This document shows positions 18,801 to 27,407 of a DNA stretch of 64,000 nt, piece by piece. A program made the position numbers and the translations under genes. The stretch comes from Quatrionicoccus australiensis (GTDB lineage: Bacteria; Pseudomonadota; Gammaproteobacteria; Burkholderiales; Rhodocyclaceae): assembly GCF_020510525.1 (NCBI RefSeq), contig NZ_CP075188.1, forward strand, positions 1,116,001 through 1,180,000, read 5' to 3'. The notes under the pieces were generated by a model. That model saw only the letters and a list, made by a program, of their open reading frames with translations, did not search any database and was not told the DNA's origin. How positions within the stretch are numbered: position 1 is the first letter of the stretch; the number at the start of each line of letters is the position of its first letter.

Positions 18801-21056
18801 TTAGTTCCGGTGGGTCGCCGGCTTTTTGGCCACGGGCGATTTCTTGGCGCGCAGCGGCAGCAGCGCGGCGGGGTCGGGCAGTTCGATGCCGAAGGTCTTG
18901 AGGCCGGTGACGATGACTTCCTGCGTCAGGCCCAGGGCCCAGCCGGCAGCGACAGCGGCCAGCACATTGGCAATGGTGTGCGGATCCTTCTGCTTGCCGA
19001 TGACCGGGGCATCGCCCAGGCGGCAAAGACGAATCTCGTCCTGGCCGCTGGCCATGATGATGCGGCCCTCGGCGACATAGACCGTGCGGCCGTTGCCGGC
19101 GCGGTGCGTGACCAGAGCCGGGGTGGCCGGATCGGCGGCGTAGAAGATCACTTCGCCGTCGCACAGCTCGGCAAAGTCGGCGACCAGCTCGTCGGCGCCA
19201 TTGAGCACGGCATGGCCGCTGGGCAGCACGACATCAACCTGGGTGCGGTAGATCGAACGGTGCGTCGTGTAGTACTCGCCGCCCGTGGGCTGGACATCCC
19301 AGCGTGACAGGTCTTCGTCGGCCGGCACGATGTCGGTGATGACACCGACCGAGCAGCGGTCGTAGGGCAGGCCTTCGCCGAGGATGACTTCGGCGCCGTT
19401 CTCGATGACGGCAGCTTCAACCGAGCGGTTGAGCAGCAGGCGACGGCCGCCTTCCCAGTTGGCTGCATTGCTCTTCTGGACCTGGCGACGGCCGAGGAAT
19501 ATGCCGTCGCTGCAGGCCAGGCCGGCCTTCTGACCGGACAGGTAGAGGAAGTGGGCGATCAGCTTGGCGACGGCCGTCTTGCCGTGCGTGCCGGTCACGC
19601 CGACCAGCGGTACGCGGCCACCGACGTTGGGGCCAAACAGGTTGTCGACGATGGCCTGGCCAACCGGACGCGGCTTGCCGATGCCCGGTTTTATGTGCAT
19701 CAGCAGGCTGGGGCCGGCGTTGACTTCAACGATGGCGCCGCCCTGTTCGCCGAGCGGCTTGGCGATGTCCTTGCAGACGAGGTCGATGCCGGCAATGTCG
19801 AGACCGACGATACGGGCGGCGAGGGCGGCAGTACGGGCCGTTTCCGGGTGGACGTCGTCGGTGCAGTCAAAGGCGTGGTTGGCGTTGCGCTGGATCAGTA
19901 CTTCGCGCCCGGCGGCCGGTACGCTGTCGGCGTTCAGGCCCTGGCGTTCGAGTTCCATGCGGGCCGCGGTGTCGATGCGGATGATCGAGAGCGGATGCAG
20001 TTCGGTCGTGCCGCGGCGCGGATCAACGTTGATCTGGCTGTCGATCAGTTCCTGCACGGTCGACTTGCCGTCGCCGTTGATTGTGATCAGGTCGCTGCGA
20101 TTGGCGGCGACCAGTTTGCCGCCGACCACCAGCAGGCGGTGTTCGATGCCCTGGATGGAGCGCTCGACGAGCACGCCGGAGCCTTCTTCGACGGCGATGG
20201 CGTAGGCCTTGGCAACCTCTTCCTTGCTGGTCAGGTCGATGAAGACGCCGCGCCCGTGGTTGCCGTCGGTCGGCTTGACGACGACCGGTACGCCGATGTC
20301 TTCGGCGGCTTCCCAGGCATCTTCGGCGCTGCTGACTTCGCGGCCTTCCGGGATGGCGACGCCGCAGGAGGAGAGCAGGGTCTTGGTAAGGTCCTTGTCG
20401 CGCGAGATGGTCTCGGCAATGGCGCTGGTCTGGTCGGTTTCGGCCGTCCAGATGCGGCGCATCGCGGCGCCGTAGCCGAGTTGCACCAGGTTGCCGTCGT
20501 CGAGCAGGCGGATCGCCGGAATGCTGCGCGCTTCGGCGGCATTGACGATGGCTGCGGTTGACGGGCCGAGATACTTGCGGTCGACGCGGCGGCGCATGGT
20601 GCTGGTCGCTTCGGCCATGTCGAAGGGCGTGTCATTGACGGCAGCGAGGATGAGCTTGATGCCGAGTTCGAGGGCGAGGCGGGTGCAGTCTTCCTGGAAG
20701 TTGCTGATCGCCAGCTTGTAGACGCCGCGCTCGGTGGTTTCGCGGGTGCGCCCGAAGCCGTCGGGCAAGCCGCCCAGCGTCATCAGTTCGAGAGAAACGT
20801 GCTCGAGCACGTGGCCGATCCAGGTACCTTCGTCGAGGCGGCGCAGGAAGCCGCCGCGTTCGTCGTAGTTGCAGCGATGTTCGATCAGCGACGGCAGCCA
20901 GGCCTTGAGGCGGTCCACGAAACCGGGCAGCTTGTTGGACGGGTAGTCCTCGAATTCGCCAATGTCGATCCAGGCTTCGAGGGCCGGGGGATAGGTCCAG
21001 ATGCTCGGACCGCGCAGGGAAATGATGTCCCGGATGATGATGTCTTTTTTCTTCAT
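18801..21056 (-). CDS. cphA': Cyanophycin synthetase paralogue CphA', lacking the last domain
   Basis: A 751-residue paralogue of the adjacent cphA. The start at ATG 21056 (MKKKDIIIRDIISLRG) has GAAGGAATC upstream; a longer frame does not resemble the family. The N-terminal domain is very canonical (GGFLRRLDEGTWIGHVLEHVSLEL and GFGRTRETTERGVY). The ATP-grasp region has VVVKPTDGNHGRGVFIDL and GGAIVEVNAGPSLLMHIKPG. The Mur P-loop is GTHGKTAVAKL. The protein stops after the central Mur domain (TVIVGLKTFGIELP-type segment, then a lysine-rich tail), so the C-terminal Mur ligase domain found in its neighbour is absent. Betaproteobacterial cphA/cphA' pairs are known. Its exact share of the work is uncertain. 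Confidence 0.92.
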   Translation of the reverse strand: MKKKDIIIRDIISLRGPSIWTYPPALEAWIDIGEFEDYPSNKLPGFVDRLKAWLPSLIEHRCNYDERGGFLRRLDEGTWIGHVLEHVSLELMTLGGLPDGFGRTRETTERGVYKLAISNFQEDCTRLALELGIKLILAAVNDTPFDMAEATSTMRRRVDRKYLGPSTAAIVNAAEARSIPAIRLLDDGNLVQLGYGAAMRRIWTAETDQTSAIAETISRDKDLTKTLLSSCGVAIPEGREVSSAEDAWEAAEDIGVPVVVKPTDGNHGRGVFIDLTSKEEVAKAYAIAVEEGSGVLVERSIQGIEHRLLVVGGKLVAANRSDLITINGDGKSTVQELIDSQINVDPRRGTTELHPLSIIRIDTAARMELERQGLNADSVPAAGREVLIQRNANHAFDCTDDVHPETARTAALAARIVGLDIAGIDLVCKDIAKPLGEQGGAIVEVNAGPSLLMHIKPGIGKPRPVGQAIVDNLFGPNVGGRVPLVGVTGTHGKTAVAKLIAHFLYLSGQKAGLACSDGIFLGRRQVQKSNAANWEGGRRLLLNRSVEAAVIENGAEVILGEGLPYDRCSVGVITDIVPADEDLSRWDVQPTGGEYYTTHRSIYRTQVDVVLPSGHAVLNGADELVADFAELCDGEVIFYAADPATPALVTHRAGNGRTVYVAEGRIIMASGQDEIRLCRLGDAPVIGKQKDPHTIANVLAAVAAGWALGLTQEVIVTGLKTFGIELPDPAALLPLRAKKSPVAKKPATHRN

Positions 21057-21179
21057 GATTCCTTCGCCCGGCTCCGTTTCACGGTCAAGATTGTTATTGG
21101 GGCAGATGGTGATTATTAACGCTTTCGAGGGGCGATGGATTACCCGTGACAAAAAAATGTCACAACCCGGTACGCCCGG

Positions 21180-21650
21180 TTACAGGAAGCGGTCGAGCAA
21201 TTTGCGGCTTTGCCGGTCGAGCACGGTCAGGTCGCGGACCAGAAACTGGATGCCGTTGCTGTCGGCAATCAGCAGACAGGTCTGCGACAGGCGGCGGATA
21301 TCTTCTTCGCCCTTGAGGACGAGCGCCGTTGCGCCGCGGTTGGTACCTACCTGCCAGGTGCTCGGACAGGCGAAGCTCGACACCTCGGTGATCTGCGTGA
21401 TCTCCGGGACGAATTCGCGGCTGGCCAGTTCTTCTTCAAGCAACTGGCCGATCGCCGGCGGCAGGTCGGCGATGTTGTCCACCCAGGCCACTTCGTGCCC
21501 TTCGTAATTGATTAGCGACAGGCCTTCGTCGGGGGCGGCGATGGGGAAGGCGCGGACCGGCGTGATGCCTTCGTGGCGTTCGCCATTTTCGCCGGTCAGG
21601 ATGAGTCGACCGTAAGCGTCGCGTTCGAGCTGGAAATTGGGGTTCGACAT
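21180..21650 (-). CDS. DUF1854 protein of the cyanophycin cluster
   Basis: A 156-residue soluble protein with no signal peptide or membrane helix. It matches my memory of the DUF1854 family, regularly found between an ABC exporter and cyanophycin synthetases (FQLERDAYGRLILTGENGERHEGITPVRAFPI, then YEGHEVAWVDNIADLP and a C-terminal DLTVLDRQSRKLLDRFL). Biochemical function is unknown. It lies 8 bp after the ABC exporter gene and 123 bp before cphA', all on the same strand, consistent with a role in cyanophycin metabolism or its control. Confidence 0.85.
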   Translation of the reverse strand: MSNPNFQLERDAYGRLILTGENGERHEGITPVRAFPIAAPDEGLSLINYEGHEVAWVDNIADLPPAIGQLLEEELASREFVPEITQITEVSSFACPSTWQVGTNRGATALVLKGEEDIRRLSQTCLLIADSNGIQFLVRDLTVLDRQSRKLLDRFL

Positions 21651-21658
21651 GATGACTT

Positions 21659-23953
21659 TCAGGCCGTGACGGTTTTCGGAAGATCGGGGGAGCGCGGCAG
21701 TTCCTGTTCGGTATCGACGTTGCGCGCCTGGGCCTGGTAGAGCTTGTAGTAATGCCCTTCGAGTTCCATCAACTGGTCGTGATTGCCGATTTCGACGATG
21801 CGGCCGCGATCCATGACGACCAGACGGTCAGCCTTCCTGAGCGTGGACAGGCGGTGCGCGATGGCGATTGTGGTACGGCCACGCACCAGGTTGTCGAGCG
21901 CCTTCTGGATTTCCTTCTCGGTTTCGGTGTCGACCGCCGAGGTCGCTTCGTCGAGGATCAGGATGCGCGGGTCGATCAACAGGGCGCGCGCGATCGAGAT
22001 GCGCTGGCGTTCGCCGCCGGACAGGCCCTGGCCGCGTTCGCCGACCAGCGAGTCGTATCCGTGCGGCAGGCGCAGGATGAACTCGTGGGCGTGCGCGGCG
22101 CGGGCGGCGGCGATGATTTCCTGGCGCGTTGCCTGCGGCTTGCCGTAGGCGATGTTCTCGGCGATGGTGCCGAAGAAGAGGAAGGGCTCCTGCAACACCA
22201 GGCCGATGTGCTGGCGGAATTCCTCGACCGGCACGGAGCGGACATCGACGCCGTCGATCAGCACCTGGCCTTCGGAGACGTCGTAGAAGCGGCAGATCAG
22301 GTTGACCAGCGTGCTCTTGCCCGAGCCGGAGTGGCCGACCAGGCCGATCATTTCGCCGGGCTGGATGACCAGATCGACGTCGCGCGTCACCGCACGTGTG
22401 CCGTAGCGGAAGCTGGCCTTCTTCAGTTCGAGCTGGCCGGTGACCTTGCTCAGGTGGATCGGGTTGGTCGGTTCCGGCACGCTGGAGACGTGGTCGAGAA
22501 TTTCGAAAATGCGCTTGGTGCTCGACGCGGCGCGCTGGGTCGCGGAGACGATGCGGCTCATCGAGTCGAGACGGGTGTAGAAGCGGCCGATGTAGGCGAG
22601 GAAGGCGGTGAGCACGCCGACCGTGCTGGCACCCTTGGAAATCTGCCAGATGCCGAAGACCCAGACGACGAGCAGGCCGACTTCGGTGAGCAGGGTCACG
22701 GTCGGGGTGAACAAGGACCAGGTCTTGTTCAGCTTGTCGTTCATCTGCAGGTTGTGCTCGTTGGCGGCGCGGAAGCGGGCGCCTTCGCGCTTTTCCTGGG
22801 CAAAGGCCTTGACGACGCGGATGCCGGGGATGGTATCGGCCAGCACGTTGGTCACTTCGGCCCAGACGCGGTCGATTTTCTCGAAGCCGGTGCGCAGCTT
22901 TTCGCGCACGAAATGGATCAGCCAGCCGATGATCGGCAGCGGCAGCAGTGTGACCAGCGCCAGCCACGGGTTGATCGAGAACAGGATGACGGCGGTCATC
23001 GTGATCATCAGCACGTCGGTGGCGAAGTTGAGCAGGTCGAGCGACAGGAAGATGTTGATGCGGTCGGTTTCGTTGCCGATACGTGCCATCAGGTCGCCGG
23101 TGCGCTTGCCGCCGAAGTATTCGAGCGACAGGCCGAGCAGGTGGTCGTAGGTCTGCGTGCGCAGGTCGCGGCCCATGCGTTCGGAAACCAGCGACAGGAT
23201 GTAGGTGCGGATCCAGCCCAGGCCCCAGGCCAGCACGGCGGCGCCGAGCAGGCCGCCGAGATACATGAGCACCAGCGGCCAGTCGATCGGCTTGCCGTTC
23301 TGGAAAGGGATCAGCACGTTGTCCATCAGCGGCATGGTCAGGTAGGGCGGCACCAGCTGCGCCGCGGTCGACGCGAGCGTGAGCAGGAAACCGGTCAGCA
23401 ACTGCCAGCGGTAGGGGCGGGCGAAGCGCCACAGGCGGAACAGCGTCCAGGTCGATGGCGGAACGGCGGTTTCGCGATTGCAGTTCGGACATTCGTCGTC
23501 GCCCGGCTCGAGCGGTGCCTTGCATTTCGGGCAGACGTCTTCCGGCGGGCGTTCGACCGGCTGGCTGGAGACGATGCTTTGCAGATGCAGCTCGAACTCG
23601 GCGATGACGCGCAGGGCGGCCAGGTTGTGGGCCAGCGTGTAGCGCCAGCAGGCCTGGCGGCCATGGGTATCGAGCAGTTCGAGCGTGCCGACGCCGGCAT
23701 GGTCGACATGGTTCAGGCTGAGGCCGGCTTGTAGCGGCCAGGTTCGCCAGTTGCTCTCGCCCGGCGCCAGCGCCAGCAGGCGGCGGTCAGTGATGACGAC
23801 CAGGCCGCGGGCGAACTGCAGACGGGCATCGAGATCGATTTCAAGCCAGGCCTGGGGGTTTTCGCCGGCGCTCAGTTGCGCTTCGACTTCAGCCGCCCAG
23901 TGAGCGGGGAGCACCGGCTCGTTGCCGGCGGTGTTTTGTGCAATGGCAGTCAT
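21659..23953 (-). CDS. ABC exporter with N-terminal zinc ribbon, cyanophycin-associated
   Basis: A 764-residue fused exporter half-transporter. Residues 1-130 form a soluble domain that resembles a bacterial PH-like fold (ARGLVVITDRRLLALAPGE). A zinc ribbon follows, with Cys141, Cys144, Cys155 and Cys158 (CPKCK ... CPNCN). Next come six membrane helices (about 180-460) and an ATPase with Walker A GHSGSGKST (about residue 530), signature LSGGERQRISIARALL, Walker B ILILDEATSAVD and the H-loop AHRLS. Soluble N-terminal domains of this kind are unusual for exporters. The start is the ATG at 23953; an upstream in-frame TTG at 23971 is less likely. The first gene of the cyanophycin block; substrate unknown. 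Confidence 0.9.
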   Translation of the reverse strand: MTAIAQNTAGNEPVLPAHWAAEVEAQLSAGENPQAWLEIDLDARLQFARGLVVITDRRLLALAPGESNWRTWPLQAGLSLNHVDHAGVGTLELLDTHGRQACWRYTLAHNLAALRVIAEFELHLQSIVSSQPVERPPEDVCPKCKAPLEPGDDECPNCNRETAVPPSTWTLFRLWRFARPYRWQLLTGFLLTLASTAAQLVPPYLTMPLMDNVLIPFQNGKPIDWPLVLMYLGGLLGAAVLAWGLGWIRTYILSLVSERMGRDLRTQTYDHLLGLSLEYFGGKRTGDLMARIGNETDRINIFLSLDLLNFATDVLMITMTAVILFSINPWLALVTLLPLPIIGWLIHFVREKLRTGFEKIDRVWAEVTNVLADTIPGIRVVKAFAQEKREGARFRAANEHNLQMNDKLNKTWSLFTPTVTLLTEVGLLVVWVFGIWQISKGASTVGVLTAFLAYIGRFYTRLDSMSRIVSATQRAASSTKRIFEILDHVSSVPEPTNPIHLSKVTGQLELKKASFRYGTRAVTRDVDLVIQPGEMIGLVGHSGSGKSTLVNLICRFYDVSEGQVLIDGVDVRSVPVEEFRQHIGLVLQEPFLFFGTIAENIAYGKPQATRQEIIAAARAAHAHEFILRLPHGYDSLVGERGQGLSGGERQRISIARALLIDPRILILDEATSAVDTETEKEIQKALDNLVRGRTTIAIAHRLSTLRKADRLVVMDRGRIVEIGNHDQLMELEGHYYKLYQAQARNVDTEQELPRSPDLPKTVTA

Positions 23954-24086
23954 CGGGCGAGTATATCGCAAGGCTGGGGGTAGCCGCCTAACGCCCGGCC
24001 GGCAGGACGGTTGACCGGAGCCGGTCGCCGGGCGCGTCCGGCTCGGCTAGAATTGCCCTCTTTTTCCGGGTTGACCGCTGCGCGCC

Positions 24087-24662
24087 GTGTCCAGAATCGT
24101 TTTCTTCAACAAGCCTTACGGTGTGCTCAGCCAGTTTACGCCGGAGGGCAAATGGCGTTCGCTGGCTGAATTCATCAGTCTCAAGGATGTTTACGTCGCC
24201 GGCCGCCTCGATGCCGACAGTGAAGGCCTGCTCATCCTGACCGACGACGGCAAGTTGCAGGCGCGCATTGCCGATCCGAAGCACAAGCTGGAAAAAACCT
24301 ACTGGGCGCAGGTCGAGGGCGAGCCGCAGGAAAGCGATCTGGAACGCCTGCGCGCCGGCATCAAGCTTTCCGACTTCACGGCACAACCGGCCAAGGTTCG
24401 CCTGATCGACGAACCAGCCGGGCTGTGGCAGCGCGACCCGCCGATCCGCTTTCGCCAGGCGATTCCGACCCGCTGGCTGGAAATCCGCATTGCCGAAGGC
24501 AAGAATCGCCAGGTCAGGCGAATGACAGCGGCCATCGGCTATCCTACGCTGCGTCTGATCCGCGCCGCGATCGGTGGGGTTGGCCTGGCCGGTCTGTCGC
24601 TTGGCCAGTTGCGTGTCATCGAAGGCTCTCTCAAGGATTTGCAAGGAACATTCCATGAATAA
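24087..24662 (+). CDS. rluE: rRNA large-subunit pseudouridine synthase, RluE type
   Basis: A 191-residue RsuA/RluB/RluE-family pseudouridine synthase without an S4 domain, which is the RluE layout. In E. coli RluE modifies U2457 of 23S rRNA. Catalytic Asp42 lies in AGRLDADSEGLLILT, followed by KTYWAQVEG and the EGKNRQVRRMTAAIGYPTLRLIR motif. It starts at a GTG (24087). The divergent gap to the ABC exporter is 133 bp. It overlaps the following DUF192 gene by 8 nt. Confidence 0.9.
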   Translation: MSRIVFFNKPYGVLSQFTPEGKWRSLAEFISLKDVYVAGRLDADSEGLLILTDDGKLQARIADPKHKLEKTYWAQVEGEPQESDLERLRAGIKLSDFTAQPAKVRLIDEPAGLWQRDPPIRFRQAIPTRWLEIRIAEGKNRQVRRMTAAIGYPTLRLIRAAIGGVGLAGLSLGQLRVIEGSLKDLQGTFHE

Positions 24663-25098
24663 GAACGTATTTGCCGCCTTTTTCGGCCTGCTGCTCAGCG
24701 GCGCGGCGCTGGCGCAGACGGCCATGCCGGTCGTCGAACTGACCGCCGGCTTTCACCGCATCGAGGCCGAAGTCGCCGCGACCGACCAGAACCGGCAGAC
24801 CGGTCTGATGCAGCGCAAGTCGATGCCGGCGCAGCGCGGCATGCTGTTCGTCTTCCCGCAGCCGAACGCCTATTGCATGTGGATGCGCAATACGCTGATC
24901 CCGTTGTCGGTGGCCTTTCTCGATGCCGAGGGCAAGATCATCAATATCGAGGACATGCAGCCGCAGACCGAAGACAACCATTGCGCCAAGAAGATGGCCA
25001 GTTACGCGCTGGAAATGAATCTCGGCTGGTTCGCCCAGCGCGGCCTCAAGGCCGGCACCCGCCTCAATGGCATCGAAAAGGCACCGCGGGGGCAGTAA
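24655..25098 (+). CDS. Exported DUF192 family protein
   Basis: A 147-residue protein. The ATG at 24655 gives a clear signal peptide (MNKNVFAAFFGLLLSGAALAQ); an earlier in-frame start would lie inside the pseudouridine synthase gene. The mature part is a DUF192 domain: RQTGLMQRKSMPAQRGMLFVF, CMWMRNTLIPLSVAFLD and the closing ALEMNLGWFAQRGLKAG. The fold is known but the biochemical function is not. It overlaps both the upstream and downstream genes, so the three form a coupled cluster. Confidence 0.9.
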   Translation: MNKNVFAAFFGLLLSGAALAQTAMPVVELTAGFHRIEAEVAATDQNRQTGLMQRKSMPAQRGMLFVFPQPNAYCMWMRNTLIPLSVAFLDAEGKIINIEDMQPQTEDNHCAKKMASYALEMNLGWFAQRGLKAGTRLNGIEKAPRGQ

Positions 25099-25628
25099 TG
25101 CGCAGCAATCGCTGGCAGTCCGGCCTGGGCCGGGCGGCCGTTTCGCCTTCCCTGGCTTCCTGGTTGAGCGAGCCGACTTCGTTGACAGCGCGCTGTCAGC
25201 GCCTGAGCACGGGCTTTCGCGTGCGCCTGCTCGCCTACGGGCGCGGCCGGCCGCTTGCCGATGAAGGGTTGATTTTCGATCAGGGCCGCCAGCCGGCCTG
25301 GGTGCGCGAAGTGGCGCTCGAATGCGACGGCGTGCCGGTGATTTTTGCCCATACCACGTTGTCGACCGCTGGCCGCGGCCGCCTGAGCCGCTGGCTGGCG
25401 CGTCTGGGTAGTCGTTCGCTCGGTTCGCTGCTCTTTGCGCATCCCGGCTTTCGCCGTGGTGATATCGAGTTTCGCCGCCTCGACAGCCGGCATCCGCTCT
25501 ATCGCCGGGCCGCGGCGCTCGCTGCCTGCGGCCCCCATCTCTGGGCGCGTCGCTCGCTGCATCGCCTGGGCGGGCAGCAGGTGGTGGTCACCGAGGTCTT
25601 TTTGCCGGCGATCGAACGCCTGGGCTGA
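25098..25628 (+). CDS. ubiC: Chorismate lyase
   Basis: A 176-residue enzyme that removes pyruvate from chorismate to give 4-hydroxybenzoate, the first step of ubiquinone synthesis. Features: WLSEPTSLTARCQRL near the N-terminus, VREVALECDGVPVIFAHT in the middle, and RRSLHRLGGQQVVVTEVFLP at the C-terminus. The final Glu of the last motif is the conserved active-site residue of the family. Its ATG overlaps the DUF192 stop by one base (TAATG). Confidence 0.9.
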   Translation: MRSNRWQSGLGRAAVSPSLASWLSEPTSLTARCQRLSTGFRVRLLAYGRGRPLADEGLIFDQGRQPAWVREVALECDGVPVIFAHTTLSTAGRGRLSRWLARLGSRSLGSLLFAHPGFRRGDIEFRRLDSRHPLYRRAAALAACGPHLWARRSLHRLGGQQVVVTEVFLPAIERLG

Positions 25629-25635
25629 ACGCCGC

Positions 25636-26001
25636 TCAGGCGGATTGTTTGGCGTTTCGCTCGCGCACGACCGGGCGCATGAACTTGACCGAGAACTGCC
25701 AGCCTTCCGGCGTTGCCTTGAGAACCAGGGTTTTGGAATGGTCGCCGTCTTCGAAGGCCGGTTCGCCGTGCAGTTCGATGGCGCCGATGCCCTTGATGAC
25801 GCAGGCGCCGGGCAGGGTGACGAAGGCCGATTCGGCAGCGACCAGCACGAACTGGCCGCTCTTCGACTCCGAGCAGGCCAGGCCTTTCGGTACGCCGGCC
25901 GGATTTTCCTTCCAGCTTTGCCGCAGTTTTTCCAGGCCGTGCAGCAGTTCGTCGGTGGTCTGGGCGGCGAGACTGAGCTCGCAGGATTTTGCCTGGGCCA
26001 T
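25636..26001 (-). CDS. Small conserved-looking protein of unknown function
   Basis: A 121-residue soluble protein that I do not recognise. It has no signal peptide or membrane helix. The N-terminal third is helical (TTDELLHGLEKLRQSWKENP). The rest is predicted beta-rich (GQFVLVAAESAFVTLPG, KTLVLKATPEGWQFSVKF). It is convergent with ubiC (8-bp gap) and lies 15 bp downstream of another unknown gene on the same strand, suggesting a two-gene unit. Confidence 0.7.
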   Translation of the reverse strand: MAQAKSCELSLAAQTTDELLHGLEKLRQSWKENPAGVPKGLACSESKSGQFVLVAAESAFVTLPGACVIKGIGAIELHGEPAFEDGDHSKTLVLKATPEGWQFSVKFMRPVVRERNAKQSA

Positions 26002-26016
26002 GCGCGTGCTCCCGGT

Positions 26017-26586
26017 TTAAGCGGCGGCCGCCGCTTTGGCGGCTTCCAGTTCGAGATGACAGGGCGCGAGCAGCAGGTGCGCCAGGTGCTCCGGGTCGTT
26101 CGAGTGCATGTGTTCGGCAAAGGCGGTCAGGCGCGGGTCGGCGGCTTCAGTGAGGCTGGCGATCAGGGCACGGGCGGCTTCGCGCGGGTTCGGGCCGGGC
26201 TGGTAGGCCGGCCAGTCCTTGTAGTGCGACAGCAACTCGGCGCGGTGATCGAGATAGAGCGGGCTGCTGCAGGTGTAATCGAGTTCGGCCTGGCGGGCGG
26301 CGATTTCGGCATCGATTTCAGCGTCGGTGTTCTTGTAGTGAGCTTTCTCGGCCTCGGTCCAGTGCGGCTTTTCGCCGTGTTTCTCGCGCAGCGTCGCGAA
26401 GGTGCTGTTGAGCACGATCTGCGAATGCGTGCCGGCATCGCGGAAGATATGGACCAGATCCTTGCCGTGTCCTTCGGTGCCGACGTAGCGCATGCCGGCC
26501 GTGACCCGGCGCGGGTTGAAGGCGAACTGACGGGCGCAGGCGGCGCGCAGGACATCGAAAAGGGCGTTGATTTTGGCGGGATTCAC
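26017..26586 (-). CDS. Protein of unknown function, 189 residues
   Basis: I do not recognise this protein. The start is taken as the GTG at 26586 (VNPAKINALFDVLRAA), with AGGT about 9 nt upstream; the upstream residues in the same frame are polar and unfolded-looking. It is soluble and largely helical, with FNPRRVTAGMRYVGTEGHGKDLVHIFRDAGTH-type segments read in pieces, two Cys residues, and an alanine-rich C-terminus. It lies downstream of sodB but behind sodB's terminator. It forms a likely pair with the next gene. Confidence 0.65.
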   Translation of the reverse strand: MNPAKINALFDVLRAACARQFAFNPRRVTAGMRYVGTEGHGKDLVHIFRDAGTHSQIVLNSTFATLREKHGEKPHWTEAEKAHYKNTDAEIDAEIAARQAELDYTCSSPLYLDHRAELLSHYKDWPAYQPGPNPREAARALIASLTEAADPRLTAFAEHMHSNDPEHLAHLLLAPCHLELEAAKAAAAA

Positions 26587-26713
26587 GGCGGACCTGCTTT
26601 CGCTCGAAGGTGGCGGCCGGAACGGCCGATCGGTGCGGTGCACGATACGCTTCTTGCTCGGCCAGCGGTCGACGGCTGTTTTTTGCCGATTTTCACAATC
26701 CGGGCCGGCAATG

Positions 26714-26743
26714 AAAAAAGCCCTGCGGACGGTGCCGCAGGGC
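26714..26743 (-). terminator. Terminator after sodB
   Basis: A 9-bp perfect stem (GCCCTGCGG/CCGCAGGGC) with a 6-nt loop is followed on the minus strand by TTTTTTC. It lies about 40 bp past the sodB stop. Confidence 0.9.
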
Positions 26744-26781
26744 TTCTCTGGTTCAGGCCCGGATGCGCCTGAATCCGGCGT

Positions 26782-27369
26782 TTAGCCGGTGAAGTTGCTT
26801 TCGGCGAAAGCCCAGTTCACCAGGCTGGCGAGGTAGGTTTCGACGAACTTCGGACGGGCGTTGCGGTAGTCGATGTAGTAGGCGTGTTCCCAGACGTCAA
26901 CGCAGAGCAGGGCCTTGTCGCCGGTGGTCAGCGGGGTGCCGGCGGCGCCCATGTTGACGATGTCGACGGAACCGTCGGCCTTCTTGACCAGCCAGGTCCA
27001 GCCGGAACCAAAGTTGCCGACAGCCGAGGTCTGGAAGGCGGTCTTGAATGCATCCAGCGAACCCCACTTGGCGTTGATCGCGTCAGCCAGGGCGCCCTTC
27101 GGAGCGCCGCCGCCGTTCGGGGTCAGACAGTTCCAGAAGAAGGTATGGTTCCAGACCTGGGCTGCGTTGTTGTACACGCCGCCAGCCGGAGCCTTCTTGA
27201 CGATGGCTTCGAGGTCGAGGTTTTCGTATTCGGTGCCCTTGATCAGGTTGTTCAGGTTGGTGACATAGGCCTGATGATGCTTCGCGTAGTGATAGTCAAA
27301 GGTCTCGGCCGACATGTGCGGGGCCAGGGCATCCTTGGCGAAAGGCAGCTGGGGCAGTTGATGTTCCAT
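26782..27369 (-). CDS. sodB: Iron superoxide dismutase
   Basis: A 195-residue enzyme converting superoxide to oxygen and peroxide. Metal ligands are His27, His75, Asp158 and His162 ([13 protein letters not shown]). Gln71 in [13 protein letters not shown] is the outer-sphere residue position typical of the iron type. The length is normal. It is a single gene with its own strong terminator, and a good Shine-Dalgarno site (GGAGAATACC) precedes the ATG. Confidence 0.97.
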   Translation of the reverse strand: MEHQLPQLPFAKDALAPHMSAETFDYHYAKHHQAYVTNLNNLIKGTEYENLDLEAIVKKAPAGGVYNNAAQVWNHTFFWNCLTPNGGGAPKGALADAINAKWGSLDAFKTAFQTSAVGNFGSGWTWLVKKADGSVDIVNMGAAGTPLTTGDKALLCVDVWEHAYYIDYRNARPKFVETYLASLVNWAFAESNFTG

Positions 27370-27407
27370 TGGTATTCTCCGTTATGTTCAAGGGGTAAAA
27401 CAAAATT

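Noticed and set aside
16197-19307. A 1036-codon plus-strand frame opposite cphA
   Set aside because: Antisense shadow of a high-GC gene; the minus-strand product carries every cyanophycin synthetase motif.
21752-23734. A 660-codon plus-strand frame opposite the ABC exporter
   Set aside because: Antisense shadow with no coherent features; the minus strand has complete ABC motifs.
24011-24053. TTGACC and TAGAAT considered as a promoter for the RluE-type gene
   Set aside because: The spacing between the two hexamers is about 31 bp, far outside the usable 16-19 bp.
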